DNA of 64,000 nucleotides from Alligator mississippiensis (GCF_030867095.1 NC_081828.1:218643978-218707977), one strand, 5' to 3'; shown: positions 1 to 11,364, counted from the stretch's first letter. The notes: generated by a model from the letters alone, not told the origin. A program made the numbers and translations.

Positions 1-315
1 TCTTTACAACCCTGGCAGGACTCTCCAGAGGTTGTGGGAGTATCCAGATGTGAGGGCAAGGTACTTCATTCATTTTGATTTTCTGTCTCCAAACATATAG
101 TCCATTTGGGTGATTTAATTCTTGTCTCCTGGAGAACAAACACTTTCGCTGTTTTGCCTGCATCCTGAATGGTTGTGGAAAGAGAGGTTTTGAGACAAGG
201 CATGTTCCCGCTCTACAAAGAGGGAGGCATATCACTTATATTCTCTTTCTCACCAGAAAATGTCAGGCCAGTTGCAAGCTCTAGTACAATGGCACTGGAG
301 CTAAGGCTTCCCAGG

Positions 316-1343
316 TGTAACAGGGAACCCTAGTCCTGTTACCAGAAAGCAGGCCAGTTCCTTTAAGATCAGAACTTTCTGGGCACAGCCTGCTAGCAGG
401 GTAGGGGTTAAAAGCTGAGCCTTGCCAGCTAGTCAGGTGACCAGAAGGCGGCAGGCCAGAACTATAAAAAACCTTGGCTTGGCAGCAGTTCAGGGGGGAT
501 GGAGTTTGTTCATTAGAGCTCCATGGAGATGCTTGGCTGCCTGTCCAGCTGCTGTAGGGGGAACTCCTGATGACTCCCAGAGAAGCTGCAGCAGCCCCAC
601 AAGGTGGATCATAACAGATGGTGGGAAGCAGGAGCACAGAGCCATAAAAAACCATAAGCTGGCATACTGCCATCTCCATTTTTATTTTTTTTTGTGGTTA
701 TAGCCCATGGACTTACCTTTTTGTATTGTATAGACTGGTGGTTTGTGGTCAAGGCTGTAGGGGAGGAAGAGACCTCATTAGTACCTTGGGGTGCAGTCAT
801 AAAAGCCAATGGGCCTAGTGCACTAGTGAGTGCAGCTGGAGTGCAGCCAGTAGCCCAGAGCAGGCTGAAAGACTTTGAAGCTGGGTCCCAGTGAGGGGGA
901 TCCTGGCTAGTAACCCAAGCTACAAGAAAGGATCAAGTCTGAGGAGGCAGAAGACCCAACAACTTGACGTGCAGGGGGTGCAAGGTGAAAGGGTGCCATA
1001 AGGCCTGGATCCATACCGAAAGCAAAAGGAGGTCCACAGGCCCAGAGAGGATTAAGGAGCTAGGGCCTCAGAGTCAAAATCTACCCAGTGGGTTTAGACT
1101 GGTAGACCTAGCTGGAGAAGGACTGTGGGGGCGGGGCAAAGCCTGCTGTGGCTGAGAACCCCAACATAGAAGTACAATAAGTAGTCTCCCACTTGTAAGA
1201 ACATCTAAACAGTATTTACATCAAGATGTGGCAGGGAAGTAAAGGCAGGATACAAGATGAAAGAGAGAAGTGAAACATAAAGGGACTTCAAGGGTACCCC
1301 TCATAGGCCACTAAAATGCCACTGGAGATGGAAACCTGTTACA
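316..1343 (+). mobile_element. Solo LTR of an LTR retroelement (family A)
   Basis: The element begins TGTAACAGGG and ends TTACA. It is flanked by perfect 5-bp target duplications, CCAGG at 311-315 and 1344-1348. A TATA-like TATAAAAA lies at 463-470, so transcription would run on plus. It is about 1,028 bp, with no internal gag or pol next to it, so it is a solo LTR fossil. The first several hundred bases match the LTR at 28,794-29,811, and the 3' third is more divergent, which suggests a different subfamily. Whether the parent was retroviral or gypsy-type cannot be decided from an LTR alone. Confidence 0.85.
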
Positions 1344-1474
1344 CCAGGGTAGGAGCTCTTCCAGGACAGGCTCAGCCAACTCCTTGGCACAAGTGGCAGC
1401 ACAGAGTGGAGAAACCTGGGTCCCCTATGGACAGTCTGTGACACGGAGATCCTGGCACTGGTTTCATGAGATCT

Positions 1475-2191
1475 TTATTCTTGCCTTTTTCTTTCTGTCT
1501 CTTCAGCATGGGCTTCCCTGAGCTCCTCCATTCTTTCTTCGAGCTCCTTCTGAGCATAATCGTATACCTCATTTGTGTATTGTGAGCCTTCATTCTGTTG
1601 GACCATCCGATCAATTATTCCCATCAGCTCTGAGACCTGTTCCTCCTGCTCCTGTCCTGTTACTCTGTTGTTGAAAGCACAATATCAGTTTCCACACTTG
1701 GCCATCAGCTCCTCAAGTTCTTTGTCTTCTAATTTTTTAAAAATACTCCTGTAATGTCACATCCTCTAAACTGTCTTTTCTGGTGAACAAGAAGATAGTA
1801 TAGTGAATAGCCACCTCCCCCAAAATATCCTGTATTTGAGTGACTGTCTCCCTTTCCTCTGCAGTGAAACGCCCCAGCCGCATGATCAGAAGGATGGTGT
1901 GGAGGCCTGGGGAGGAGAGAACCACCCAGCACCCGATCTCTTGCATGGTTTCAATTAAAGGCATTTTTGTGTCGAACCAACCAGGAGTATCAACAACCAC
2001 GAGGCTGCAGCCCACCCAGTATCTCTGCTTCTTAGCACACTGCTTTGTTGTGGACCAGGCTGAGATGTTACATGAGATGTACTTCTCCCCTAGGATGCTG
2101 TTTCCTGTTGCACTTTTCCCACACCCAGTTTTATCATCAAGAGCAATCCTTAGCTCAGATTTCCCAGGGCAGTGGTTTTTGGTGTCTGGAC
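1475..2191 (-). pseudogene. GIMAP: Broken GIMAP-family GTPase exon
   Basis: This is the large GTPase exon of a GIMAP gene, read on minus. It starts after an acceptor (TCACAG, 2192-2197) placed exactly as in the intact gene at 51,711. Recognisable parts are KTGCGKSATGN (G1), LVVVDTPGWFDTK (G3), a conserved box ending LGRFTAEERE, FLFTRKDSLED (G4), AFNNRVTGQEQ (G5 region) and the helical tail QYTNEVYDYAQKELEERMEE. Damage: the first Gly of G1 is Asp (DDKTGCGKS), the reading frame shifts in the T/A run near 1,732-1,744, and an in-frame TGA lies at 1,685-1,687. The tail stops at 1,475-1,477, far short of the GIMAP7-like copy. No upstream coding exon was found. It looks like a dead inverted paralogue of the gene at 48.7-52.7 kb. 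Confidence 0.85.
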
Positions 2192-2475
2192 CTGTGATGA
2201 GAAAGGGTCACTGGAAAGGCAGTGAAGTAACAGAGGCTGCTCCTGAGGGTCCTGTTTCCATATCCTGAGATGCTGCAAGGACTCCGCTCGTTGGCCTGGA
2301 GACACTGGGCTTTGTGGGGCTGAGCAGCACTGGGAGTGGTGAGCACTGGCAGCCAGAGGCCTTGGCTCCCCACTGAGTGCTCTCATATGTGTAGCTGGGG
2401 CAGGTGGGCTGGAGCAGGGCAGGGCAGTGCTCAGCTGGTATCAGAGCAGCGATATGGGAGTAATAGGAAGAGCCA
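2192..2475 (-). repeat. Intron segment duplicated with the GIMAP exon
   Basis: Read on minus, this stretch resembles 51,410-51,710, the intron directly upstream of the GTPase exon of the gene at 48.7 kb. Shared landmarks include a segment rich in AGCACTGCC/CAGCTC, a CTGTTACTT-CTGCCTTT run and the CACAG acceptor. Homology extending into non-coding sequence shows a segmental (DNA-level) duplication, not a retrocopy. Confidence 0.7.
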
Positions 2476-2515
2476 TGGCTGGCTGGGGATTGGGCTTCCT
2501 AGTTTTCATGAAACC

Positions 2516-2680
2516 AGTAGACTGGAAGGGACTTCAGGGGCTATCTAGTCCATCCCTCTAGATAAAGGCTGGATTGCAGGTCCTAAGTCATCCCAGGCAC
2601 CTGCTTATCCAGCCCCTTCCTTAAAAGCAGAGATATTACTGGAGCCTGGATCAGGCCCTGGGGATTCCACAGCTTTCAAT
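2516..2680 (-). mobile_element. LINE 3' end fragment, CR1/L3 type
   Basis: Contains GACTGGAAGGGACTT followed by CTAGTCCATCCCTCT, the diagnostic reverse complement of CR1-superfamily 3' ends. It is diverged and truncated. From 2,680 to about 3,440 I recognise no gene or named repeat. Confidence 0.6.
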
Positions 2681-3449
2681 TTTATTACAGAAAAAGTTGA
2701 GTGGAAAACCAAAGTGGGAACAAGGGTAGCACATGAGACATTTCCTTATCTTTTGCTTTTTTGAGAGGTCTCTGTGGCTGAAAAGTTAGTTTAGTAAATG
2801 TGGTTAATACAAAGTTATAAATACAGAGATAGTGAGCATGTGAAACAGCAATGTATGCCCGTGAGCTCCCAGTCCATCCCACAGGCTGCCTTCAGAGGCC
2901 TCAGCAGCCCCTCAGCTCCCAAGGCAAAGAACAAATGGACCTGAACAGTAAACCACACCAACTCCCATCCTCACTACCCAGAAACAGCTCTCCAGCAACC
3001 CCTGCCTGAACCCTGCCACCCAGGCATCTCAATCCAATCAGAGAATCCAGTGTGTGACTGGGATCAAGGAAATTTGCACCACAGGCTCCTTTGATAAAAA
3101 AGGGCAGATTAAGTAACAATTAAGCAACCCCCGGCAAGAGGCCAGGCTTCTCTGTGCATGAGGCAGTGCATGGCGGGACTAAGACCCTTGGAGCCAACCA
3201 CAGTGGCTCGGGTCTCTGACCCCTGGCTCAGGATCAGGGTGTGGTACAGACAACTCTGCATGGAAAGTCCAGGAGCGGACTGAGCCCCTGTGCTGCACCA
3301 CGTGTCCTGGGCCTCCAACCCCCAGGACAAGGCAGAGCACCCGCTACATGCAACAGTGCATGTAGCCCTAACGGGAAACCCTTGGTGGGCAGCAGAGCTT
3401 GACCCAGAGGATGAGAGGCAGCCCTCCAGGGCGTGGAGTACTAAGTTAC

Positions 3450-3960
3450 CCTGGGACCATGAAATCATCATATTCACTGTCTGTCTTAAGGCAGACAAAT
3501 TAGATAGCAGGACTGAAGTGCTCAACTTCAGAAATGCAAATTTCAACAAACTCAGGTCACTTTTAGGGAAAGTGCTGTGGGACCAGGGGCCAAAGGTAAA
3601 AGCAGTGCATGAAGAGTGGTCATTCCTTAAGGACACGATCCTCAAAGCACAAAAGAAATCCATTCCTACGTGGAGGAAAGGTAACAAAAGGGCTGGGAAT
3701 CCCTCTTGGCTAAACAAGGATATCACGATCATCTTAAGAAAGAAGAAAATGGTGTACAAATAATGGAAGCTTTGCACATGCCCCAAAGAGGAATACACAA
3801 CAATGGCGCACAATTGTGGGGAACAGATTTGAAGGGCTAAGGCAGCAACTGAACTAAAATGAGCAATTTGTGTCTAGGAGAACAATGGGTCCTTCTTAGG
3901 TGTGTAGGGAACAGGAGGAAAGCAAATGGGAGTGTGGTGCCTCACAACTCTAGCACTACC
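3450..3960 (+). mobile_element. CR1 ORF2 fragment (endonuclease-RT linker)
   Basis: The translated product contains VLNFRNANFNKLRSLL, then EEWSFLKDTILKAQKKSIP and NPSWLNKDI. These match the linker between endonuclease and reverse transcriptase seen in the CR1s at 36.6 kb and, on minus, at 27.9 kb. It is truncated at both ends and old. The 234-aa minus-strand open frame over it is antisense shadow. Confidence 0.75.
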
Positions 3961-4327
3961 AGCAAGCCTCAGGTCTGTCAAAGATGTGACAGGTCTGGGC
4001 TTTCCCCAGCCAGGATTGTGTGCATGCATGTGGTAGCTGGAGGTTATGGCACCTCCTGCCCTTCACTGGGGGGATCCTTGCTCCTGGCATTTATGGGGTG
4101 GCTGTGCCACCAGCAGTTTCACCAAGCCTTCCTGACCCTGGCAGAGTGCAGTTTTTAATGGTCATGTCCAGGACCTGGGGGCTCCTCGTTCCCAATATCT
4201 GCAGCCCATACCTCCAACTTCATCCTGGCATGGGAGCTCAGCAGGGACATGTTCTCCCTTACTGGCTGGTGATGCAATGAGTGCCCCGTCCAGCTCTGAC
4301 AGCAGGGAAGCAACTGGTTTAAAAAAA

Positions 4328-6640
4328 TCAAATGGAAATAGGTGCAGATGGAGTGAGGAGGGTGGCACTCAGTCTGTCTGCAGGTGGAGCTTGGGGAACA
4401 CCAGCAGCGGGAGGTTCATCTTCAAGAACACCAGGATCCAAGCATATGCGGTGGGGAGTCAAAACATCCCCAGCAATGCTGAACACCCTCTCCCTCAGAT
4501 ACTGGCTGTTGGACAGAAAAGGTGTTCCTGGAAAACTGTGGTTGGATCCTGCCACATCTGGCTGTGGCCTGCCCAGTAGGTCAAGTGGTTGCAGACCAGT
4601 GCCTCCACATCCTCAGTGAGATAGGTAGCCACTGAAGCCTTGGCGCTACCTGCCTGAGTCTGAGGTCTGGTGAATCTGGACCCCAGCATTGAAGCCATGC
4701 TCTTGGCCCATATTGGCAGCAGCTGCTGTGGAGGAAACTGGCTGGTGCTGGTGGTGGTGCTGGGAGTGCTGGCACAGAAAAGTGGATCCTCCTCTTCTAC
4801 ATCCCCTTGCCTCTGCCCTTCTGCCTCCCTGACTCTGTTGACCAGCACCCGCATCCAGTGATTGAGAGTTTTGGTGCTGCCAGTACACAGGCTCCCCTTC
4901 AGCCTCAGGTCACACATGCCCGCCAGCATGTGGACCGTACTGGACTGCAAGGGATCCAGACATCTCCTGATGCCCTCCTTCAGCCACCTCACCAGTGCCT
5001 GCACATCTGGTGACAGTGGCCTGCCCCAGCCAGGAACACTTATCCCCTGGAACTTCTCCACTTGGCTCTCCAGTTCCCTCGCCATGGGGATCACCTAGCT
5101 AAGGAGGGCATTATCAGTGCTGATGGTCTTGGTGGCCTCGAGGAAGGGCTTGGGGACCACTAAAATTTGGGAGATGGTACCCCATTCAGCTCTGTTAAGG
5201 GGACTGGTGATCCTGATCCCCCAAGCAAGGCCATCTCATTGATGGCTTTCTGTTGCTCCACCAGCCTTTCCAGAATCAGATACATGGACTTCTGCTGGGT
5301 CTCCACATCCTGCGTGATTTTGTGCTGCAGGATGCTCAGCTCTACCTGTTTCTCACACAGCATCTTGCCCGCCTTGATGCTGCACTGGAAGAAGCCCACC
5401 ACCTTCCTGTATTTTTTAAATGAACTGGGTGGTAGTGAGGGCACTGTCACCAGCAGCCCTGTCCCCCTCCAAGGCATCTCTGACTATGAAGTGCAGCCTG
5501 TGTGCCACACAGTGGATACCAACAAAGTTGGCATCTTGGACAGCCTTCACCATATTGGCCCCATTGTCAGTGACCATGAATCCGCGAGTGAGCTTGACCT
5601 GCCCAACCAGACACCCCTGTACCATGTAGTTCATGGCCCACCATGATCTCCCTTGCTGTGTGGGACTCATCCAGCACCTCAGCTTGCTGTAGAGCCCACC
5701 GATGGCCTGACTGATTGCACCAGTGCCCTGTGAGGGAGAGGTAGGTGTGATCACCACCCCAGCTGCTCTAGATGTCCAAGATGAAGTGCAAGGCTACCTA
5801 TGGCCCTGCCTTGAGGAGCTCCTCCCTCAAGTACTCTCTGCATGCCTCATACAGCGAGGGCACCACCGTCCAGCTAAAGGTGGTGTGTGTGGGCACTTGG
5901 TAAGATAGAACCACTAGTGCCATGAGCCACCTGAAAACTGGCTGCTCAACTAGGGAAAAGGGCTGACTATCCAGAGCAAGCATCTCCCCAATGCTCTGGG
6001 TGATCTTGCTTGCTTTTGCAACTCACCCCCCTTTCTGTCCACCTCTCCCTCCACTGTTCCAGGGTGGCCTGCCTCTGCTTTGATGAGATGGGGACTTTGG
6101 AGTGAGTGTGGGTGTTCCAAGGTGCTGCTTTCTGGAGGAGACCTGGGTCTAGGGGAACTTTGAGAGGTGTGGAGCACAAACTCTTGTTCCCACTCGGTCC
6201 CTATAATTGCTTGAGCCAGGGTGCTCATGTCCCCTGGTTCCAGGTCCAGCTCCTCCTCTGGCAGTGGGAGGCTCACACTGGGAGATGACATTAGGGTGGA
6301 GGAGACAGTGATTCTGCTTATGGTGCCTATTTTTGGAGTTAGATGAGGTGGTGCAGGTTCAGGGACATCAGGTATAGGTACTGCTCCCACTTCCTTGCTT
6401 CCACTGGCAGCAGAAGACTATGGCTGCTCGGGAAAAGAATGCTTCTCTGTTTTGTGGGGCAGGAACTTGCAGCTCTAGCTCTCCCCCGGCCCCTCCCCCT
6501 CCCCTGCCAGTAGACCTGGTACCTGCTTTTCCAACATGCTTCATAGTAATCTTTCCTGTGCTGCAAAAAGTGTGTCTGTCTGACTTCGTCTACCTTGTCT
6601 GAATTGTTCTCTTTCCTTTGTGTTGACTTGGTGTAGACTT
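4328..6640 (-). pseudogene. Decayed hAT transposase (ZBED-like)
   Basis: Minus-strand pieces appear in hAT order: a proline/acidic N-terminal part (6,390-5,950); LALDSQPFS with YQVPTHTTFS (5,983-5,798); VTDNGANMVKAVQDANF and the CVAHRLH helix (5,757-5,570), the hAT catalytic region; FKKYRKVVGFF and MYLILERLVEQQKAI (5,430-5,230); a variable low-complexity stretch; and the C-terminal dimerisation motif ERVFSIAGDVLTPHRICLDP near 4,450. Several frame changes and stops break it. No convincing BED finger or terminal inverted repeats were seen. The plus side joins the CR1 at about 6,640. Between 3,960 and 4,328 nothing else is recognised; this may be the element's 3' end. Confidence 0.8.
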
Positions 6641-8030
6641 CACTGGACTTGGTCCTTGCCACAGGTGATGACCTGGTCAAGGATCTGCAGGTGATGACTA
6701 CCTATGCGTTAGTGACCATTGTTTGCTGGAATATACTATCTGACAGAGTGGTGAAAGCAAGCAGTAAGGCAAACGTCCTTAACTTCAGGAGGGCTGACTG
6801 CAATGAGCTAGGGAGATTAATAAGAGACATTGGGGACTCTGAGCCTCACTGAGATGGGAGTCCAGGATGTATGGTTGTTCCTTAAGGAGATGATCCTCTG
6901 AGCTCAGAGGGAGCCAGTTAAAATGCAAATGAAATGGGGCAAGAGTGCTAAAAAGCCCCATTAGCTCAGTAAAGGCATCCAGGAGGGCCTGAGGGCAAAA
7001 AGGTGGCTTACAATCAGTAGAAACAAGGGGATATCACCAAGGAGGATTATACCTCCATTGCTCATGATTGCAGGGGGGTGGTTAGGAAGGCCAAGGCAGA
7101 GATAGAACTAGGGTGGGCGACCAGAATTAAGGATAACAAAAAGTCCTTTTTCAAATACATAGGGAGTAAGAAGGCACCAGGTAATGTGGTGCTGCTACAG
7201 GACAGGCTTGGCAATCGTGATTGCAGCAAAGGATAAAGGGACAGCTCCCCCACTATGATTACAGGCAGGCTCAGGGGTTACCATGCCATGCCTAGGGTCA
7301 GGGATGATCTAGTTAGGGAACTTTTGGAGGGTCTGGATGTGTTTAAATCAGCAGGTCCAGGTGGTCTTCATCTGAGGGTACTGAGGGAATTGGCAGAGGT
7401 CATAGCAGGGCCCCTGGCTCATGGTGTACTCGTGGTGCTCTCGCCAGGTCCCAGAGGACTGGAAAAGGGCCAATGTGGTCCCCATTTACAAGAAGGGGAG
7501 AAGGGAGGACATGGATAACTATAGGCCAGTTAGTCTCACCTCAGTCCTTGGGAAGACCTTTGAGAAAATTATCAAGGAGAACATCTGTAGGGACCTGGCA
7601 TGAGAGGTAATACTCAGGGGCAACCAACATGGGTTTGTTGTGGGCAGATCCTGCCTGACTAACCTTGTATCCTTTTATGACCAGGTTACAAAGTCCTTGC
7701 AGGCGGGTGTTGAGGTGGATGTTGTCTACCTGGACTTCAAGAGGGCCTTTGACACTGTTTCTCACCCCATTCTCATAAAAAAAAACCTAGGTGACTGTGG
7801 TATTGATGCCTACAGAGTCCGATGGGTGGCAAATTGGCTTGATGGTCACACACAGAGTGGTGATGGATAGGTCATTTTTGAACTGGAGGGATGTGGGCAC
7901 TGGAGTTCCCTAGGGCTTGGTCCTCGGGCCTGCACTATTCAACACCTTTATCAGTGACTTGGTGGTGGGCGTAGAAAGCACGCTGTCCAAATTCTCTGAT
8001 AACACAAAGATGTGGGGAGAAGTGGGGACG

Positions 8031-8862
8031 TTCATAGATTCATAGATAGGGTCAGAAGGGACCTCAATAGATCATCGAGTCCAACCCCCTGCATAGGCAG
8101 GAAAGAGTGCTGGGTCTAGATGACCCCAGCTAGATGCCTATCTAACCTCCTCTTGAAGACCCCCAGGGTAGGGGAGAGCACCACCTCCCTTGGGAGCCCG
8201 TTCCAGACCTTGGCCACTCTAACCATGAAGAAGTTCTTCCTAATGTCCAATCTAAATCTGCTCTCTGCTAGCTTGTGGCCATTATTTCTTGTAACCCCCG
8301 GGGGCGCCTTGGTGAATAAAACCTCACCAATTCCCTTCTGTGCCCCCGTGATGAACTTATAGGCAGCTACAAGGTCGCCTCTCAACCTTCTCTTGCGGAG
8401 GCTGAAGAGGTCCAGTTTCTCTAGTCTCTCCTTGTAGGGCTTGGTCCGCAGGCCCTTAACCATACGAGTGGCCCTTCTCTGGACCCTCTCCAGGCTATCC
8501 ACATCCTTCTTGAAGTGCGGCGCCCAGAATTGCATGCAGTAGTCCAAATGCGGTCTGACCAGCGCCCGATAGAGGGGAAGTATCACCTCCTTGGACCTAT
8601 TCGTCATGCATCTGCTGATGCACGATAAAGTGCCATTGGCTTTTCTGATGGCTTCGTCACACTGCCGACTCATGTTCATCTTGGAGTCCACTAGGAGTCC
8701 ACTAGGACTCCAAGATCCCTTTCCAATTCCGTGCCACCCAGCAGGTCATTTCCTAGGCTGTAGGTGTGCTGGACATTTTTCCTCCCTAGGTGCAGCACTT
8801 TGCATTTCTCCTTGTTGAATTGCATTCTGTTGTTTTCTGCCCACTTGTCTAACCTGTCCAAC
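8031..8862 (-). mobile_element. CR1 3' end inserted in the old CR1
   Basis: The 3' terminus TTCATAGATTCATAG begins at 8,031, and the element reads on minus. A 191-residue open frame (8,116-8,691) carries the C-terminal RT part: MNMSRQCDEAIRKANGTL, LERVQRRATRMVKG, SRFRLDIRKNFF and VFKRRLDRHLAGVI. It is 5'-truncated within the RT palm/thumb region. The surrounding CR1 consensus is continuous across it, so this is a secondary insertion. Confidence 0.88.
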
Positions 8863-9048
8863 CTTGGAGGGGAGGGACAGAAACCAGCTAGATCTAGACA
8901 GGTTACAGAGGTGGGTGGATGAGAATAGGATGGAATTCAACACAGACAAGTGCAAGGTGCTGCATCTAGGGAGAAGAAACCAGCAACACACCTATAGGCT
9001 GAGGAACACACTTCTCAACAACATGGTGACTGAAGGGTGGACATGAGC

Positions 9049-9112
9049 AGTAAGTAGTAATTGTAGTCATGTAGTAACTACTACAAGTAGTCATGTAGTA
9101 ACTACTACATGA
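9049..9112. repeat. Local duplication/palindrome filler at CR1 5' junction
   Basis: TAGTCATGTAGTAACTACTA occurs twice in tandem, preceded by AGTAGTAATTG and followed by another AGTAGTAATTG that belongs to the CR1 proper. The block is also partly palindromic (GTAGTAACTACTAC). Confidence 0.7.
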
Positions 9113-10145
9113 GTAGTAATTGATGGAAGTCACTCATCGTGGTGTCCTGTGACCAGTGGGGTCCCCCAAGGCTCTGTCCTTGGACCCATGCTGTTCAACA
9201 TCTTCATTAATGATGTGGACACTGGAGTCAGAAGCGGACTGGCCAAGTTTGCCGATGACACCAAACTTTGGGGCAAAGCATCCACACCAGAAGACAGGTG
9301 GGTGATCCAGGCTGACCTGGACAGGCTCAGCAAGTGGGCGGATGAGAATCTGATGGTGTTCAATGCCGATAAATGCAAGGTTCTCCACCTTGAGAAGAAA
9401 AACCTGCAGCATCCTTATAGGCTCGGCAGTGCTATGTTGGCTAGCACTATGGAAGAAAGAGACTTGGGGGTCATCATTGACCACAAGATGAACATGAGCC
9501 TGCAATGCGATGCTGCGGCTAGTAAAGCATCCAAAACACTGGCTTGCGGCCATAGATGCTTCTCAAGCAAATCCCGGGACGTCATTCTCCCCTTGTACTC
9601 GGCCTTAGTGAGGCCGCAGCTGGAGTACTGCGTCCAGTTTTGGGCTCCACAATTCAAAAAGGATGTGGAGAAGCTTGAGAGAGTCCAGAGAAGAGCCATG
9701 CGCATGATCAGAGGTCAGGGAAGCAGACCCTACGATGACAGGCTGAGAGCCCTGGGGCTCTTTAGCCTGGAAAAGCGCAGGCTCAGGGCTGATCTGATGG
9801 CCACCTACAAGTTTATCAGGGGTGACCACCAGTATCTGGGGGAACGTTTGTTCACCAGAGCGCCCCAAGGGATGACGACTAGGTCGAACGGTCATAAACT
9901 ACTACAAGACCGTTTCAGGCTGGACATAAGGAAGAATTTCTTTACTGTCCGAGCCCCCAAGGTCTGGAACAGCCTGCCACCGGAGGTGGTTCAAGCGCCT
10001 TCATTGAACACCTTCAAGATGAAACTGGATGCTTATCTTGCTGGGATCCTATGACCCCAGCTGACTTCCTGCCCTTTGGGCAGGGGGCTGGACTCGATGA
10101 TCTTCCGAGGTCCCTTCCAGCCCTAATGTCTATGAAATCTATGAA
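9049..10145 (+). mobile_element. Young CR1 3' half inserted in the old CR1
   Basis: A 301-residue frame (9,149-10,054) is uninterrupted and encodes [19 protein letters not shown], the FADDT RT active site and the C-terminal CR1 domain ending LDAYLAGIL. The 3' tail is TCTATGAAATCTATGAAATG. ATGAGC at 9,043-9,048 and 10,146-10,151 is a 6-bp target duplication. The first ~60 bases are filler made of reshuffled TAGTAATTG/TAGTCATGTAGTAACTACTAC units. By eye it is almost identical to 42,178-43,210, so it is a recent subfamily. Confidence 0.9.
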
Positions 10146-10338
10146 ATGAGCCACGAATGCAAGAAAGCAGTTAGTAAGGCTAAGCGCACCTTGTTGTGCA
10201 TGTACCAATGCATCACAAGCAGGTTCAGGGAGGTGACCCTTCCCCTCTATGCAGCACTGGTCAGACTGCAGTGGGAATACTACATCCAGTTCTGGGTACT
10301 GCACTTCAAGAGGGATGTGGCTAACCTTGAATGGGTAC

Positions 10339-11195
10339 TGTCACGGCGGGGTCCTTCAGGAGGGCCGTGATCTCCTCAAGGCCCTCTCTCCGCACTAATT
10401 CGGCCCAAGGGCACCCTCCATTCTCGCCCACCATGTCTTTGCTCTTAAGGTAAATGTAGTAGGGAGGCTGCCTTTTGTCTCCTCGGGCACGTGGACTCCT
10501 GGACCCCTCGTAGGTCTCCCCATACAATGGGTGCTACTCAAGCACCCTAGCCTTGTGGGCTATGCGTGGCTCCTACCGCCCCTAATACCACGCCTCAAGC
10601 CTCGCTGATGTACCTGAGGTTGGTGTGTCCTTCTCTATATAGTCTTTCCCCTTTCTGGGGTCTTCTCTCACAAGGCACTCCCCTCTTCGGGGCTCGCTGT
10701 GCCCTCCTTGGGCTTCCTAAAATGCTGCCCCCCTTCTCTGGGGCCTTCTCAATTATGGTCTATCTGATTCCTCCTAAACTCTTCATCCCACAGGTTTTAA
10801 CAACTCTCTTTCTTTTTTAAACTTTTTTTAATTCTCTAACACTGCCCCTCTTCTCTGGGGCCTCTTCTAAAAGTGTTGTCCTGCTCAGGGACCCTTGTCC
10901 ACTTTGGGACTCTCACCTCGAGCCTCCTGTCTTTCAGGCCCACCGCGCTGCTTCCCCTCTTGCAGGACGCTGTGCTGCTATCCCCTTTCCTTGGGGACCA
11001 CCGCAGCACCCTGTCCTTCTCTTGGGGTGCTGTGCTGCTAACCCTTTCTGTCTGGGTCCACCGCAGCACCCTGCCCCTGTCCTGGGTTTTTCCTTGCAGC
11101 GCTAGCCGATTACCAGGCTCGATACGCCCATCCTGGGCTTCTCAATCTGGCCAATTCCTAAAAGCAAATCTTTAAATATTATTTTGTAGCCATCA
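10339..11195 (+). mobile_element. Solo LTR (family B), 857 bp
   Basis: Starts TGTCACGGCGGGG, ends TAGCCATCA, and is flanked by a perfect 5-bp duplication, GGTAC at 10,334-10,338 and 11,196-11,200. A TATA-like CTATATAG lies near 10,635. The 3' half is pyrimidine-rich and contains degenerate repeats of GCTGTGCTGCT and ACCGCAGCACCCTG. No internal coding region is attached. It interrupts the last piece of the old CR1, so it is younger than that CR1. Family assignment beyond LTR retroelement is not possible here. Confidence 0.75.
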
Positions 11196-11297
11196 GGTAC
11201 AAGATGAGGCAGGACTGGGATGTGGTCAAGAAATAAATAAAGGGGTAATTGTAATTTGTATGATATGGGAGGCAATAGCTCTACTTGGTATTGTTAG

Positions 11298-11364
11298 GCC
11301 TCTAGAGCACTGTGTGCAGTTCTGGGCTCCCCATTTTAAGAAGGATGTAGAGAAGCTGGAGAGT
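11298..11364 (+). mobile_element. Short CR1 RT fragment
   Basis: TGTGCAGTTCTGGGCTCCCC followed by AAGAAGGATGTAGAGAAGCT matches the VQFWAPHFKKDVEKLE segment of CR1 elsewhere in the window. Only ~65 bases survive. Confidence 0.7.

Larger units (their letters stand above)
6640..10338 (+). mobile_element. Old CR1 LINE (host of two later CR1 insertions)
   Basis: The older element occupies 6,640-8,030, 8,864-9,048 and 10,146-10,338. It begins in the endonuclease C-terminus (LDLVLATGDDLV), passes the linker and reaches reverse transcriptase: VPEDWKRANVVPIYKKG, NYRPVSLTSVLGK, NQHGFVVGRSCLTNLVSFYDQ and VVYLDFKRAFDTVSH. After 8,864 the consensus resumes exactly where it stopped (LQRWVDENRMEFNTDKCKVL). 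It resumes again at 10,146 until cut by the LTR at 10,339. Several stops and frameshifts show that it is dead. It is one of the longer CR1 copies in the window. Confidence 0.85.

Noticed and set aside
3109-3813. 234-codon minus-strand frame
   Set aside because: Antisense over a recognisable CR1 ORF2 segment; no domain of its own.
4495-5094. 199-codon minus frame as a separate host gene
   Set aside because: It sits between hAT transposase blocks in the expected order and is part of that decayed transposase.
9149-10054. 301-codon RT-like frame as a host gene
   Set aside because: It is the C-terminal RT part of a 5'-truncated CR1 with its own tail and target duplication, and a near-identical copy exists at 42-43 kb.
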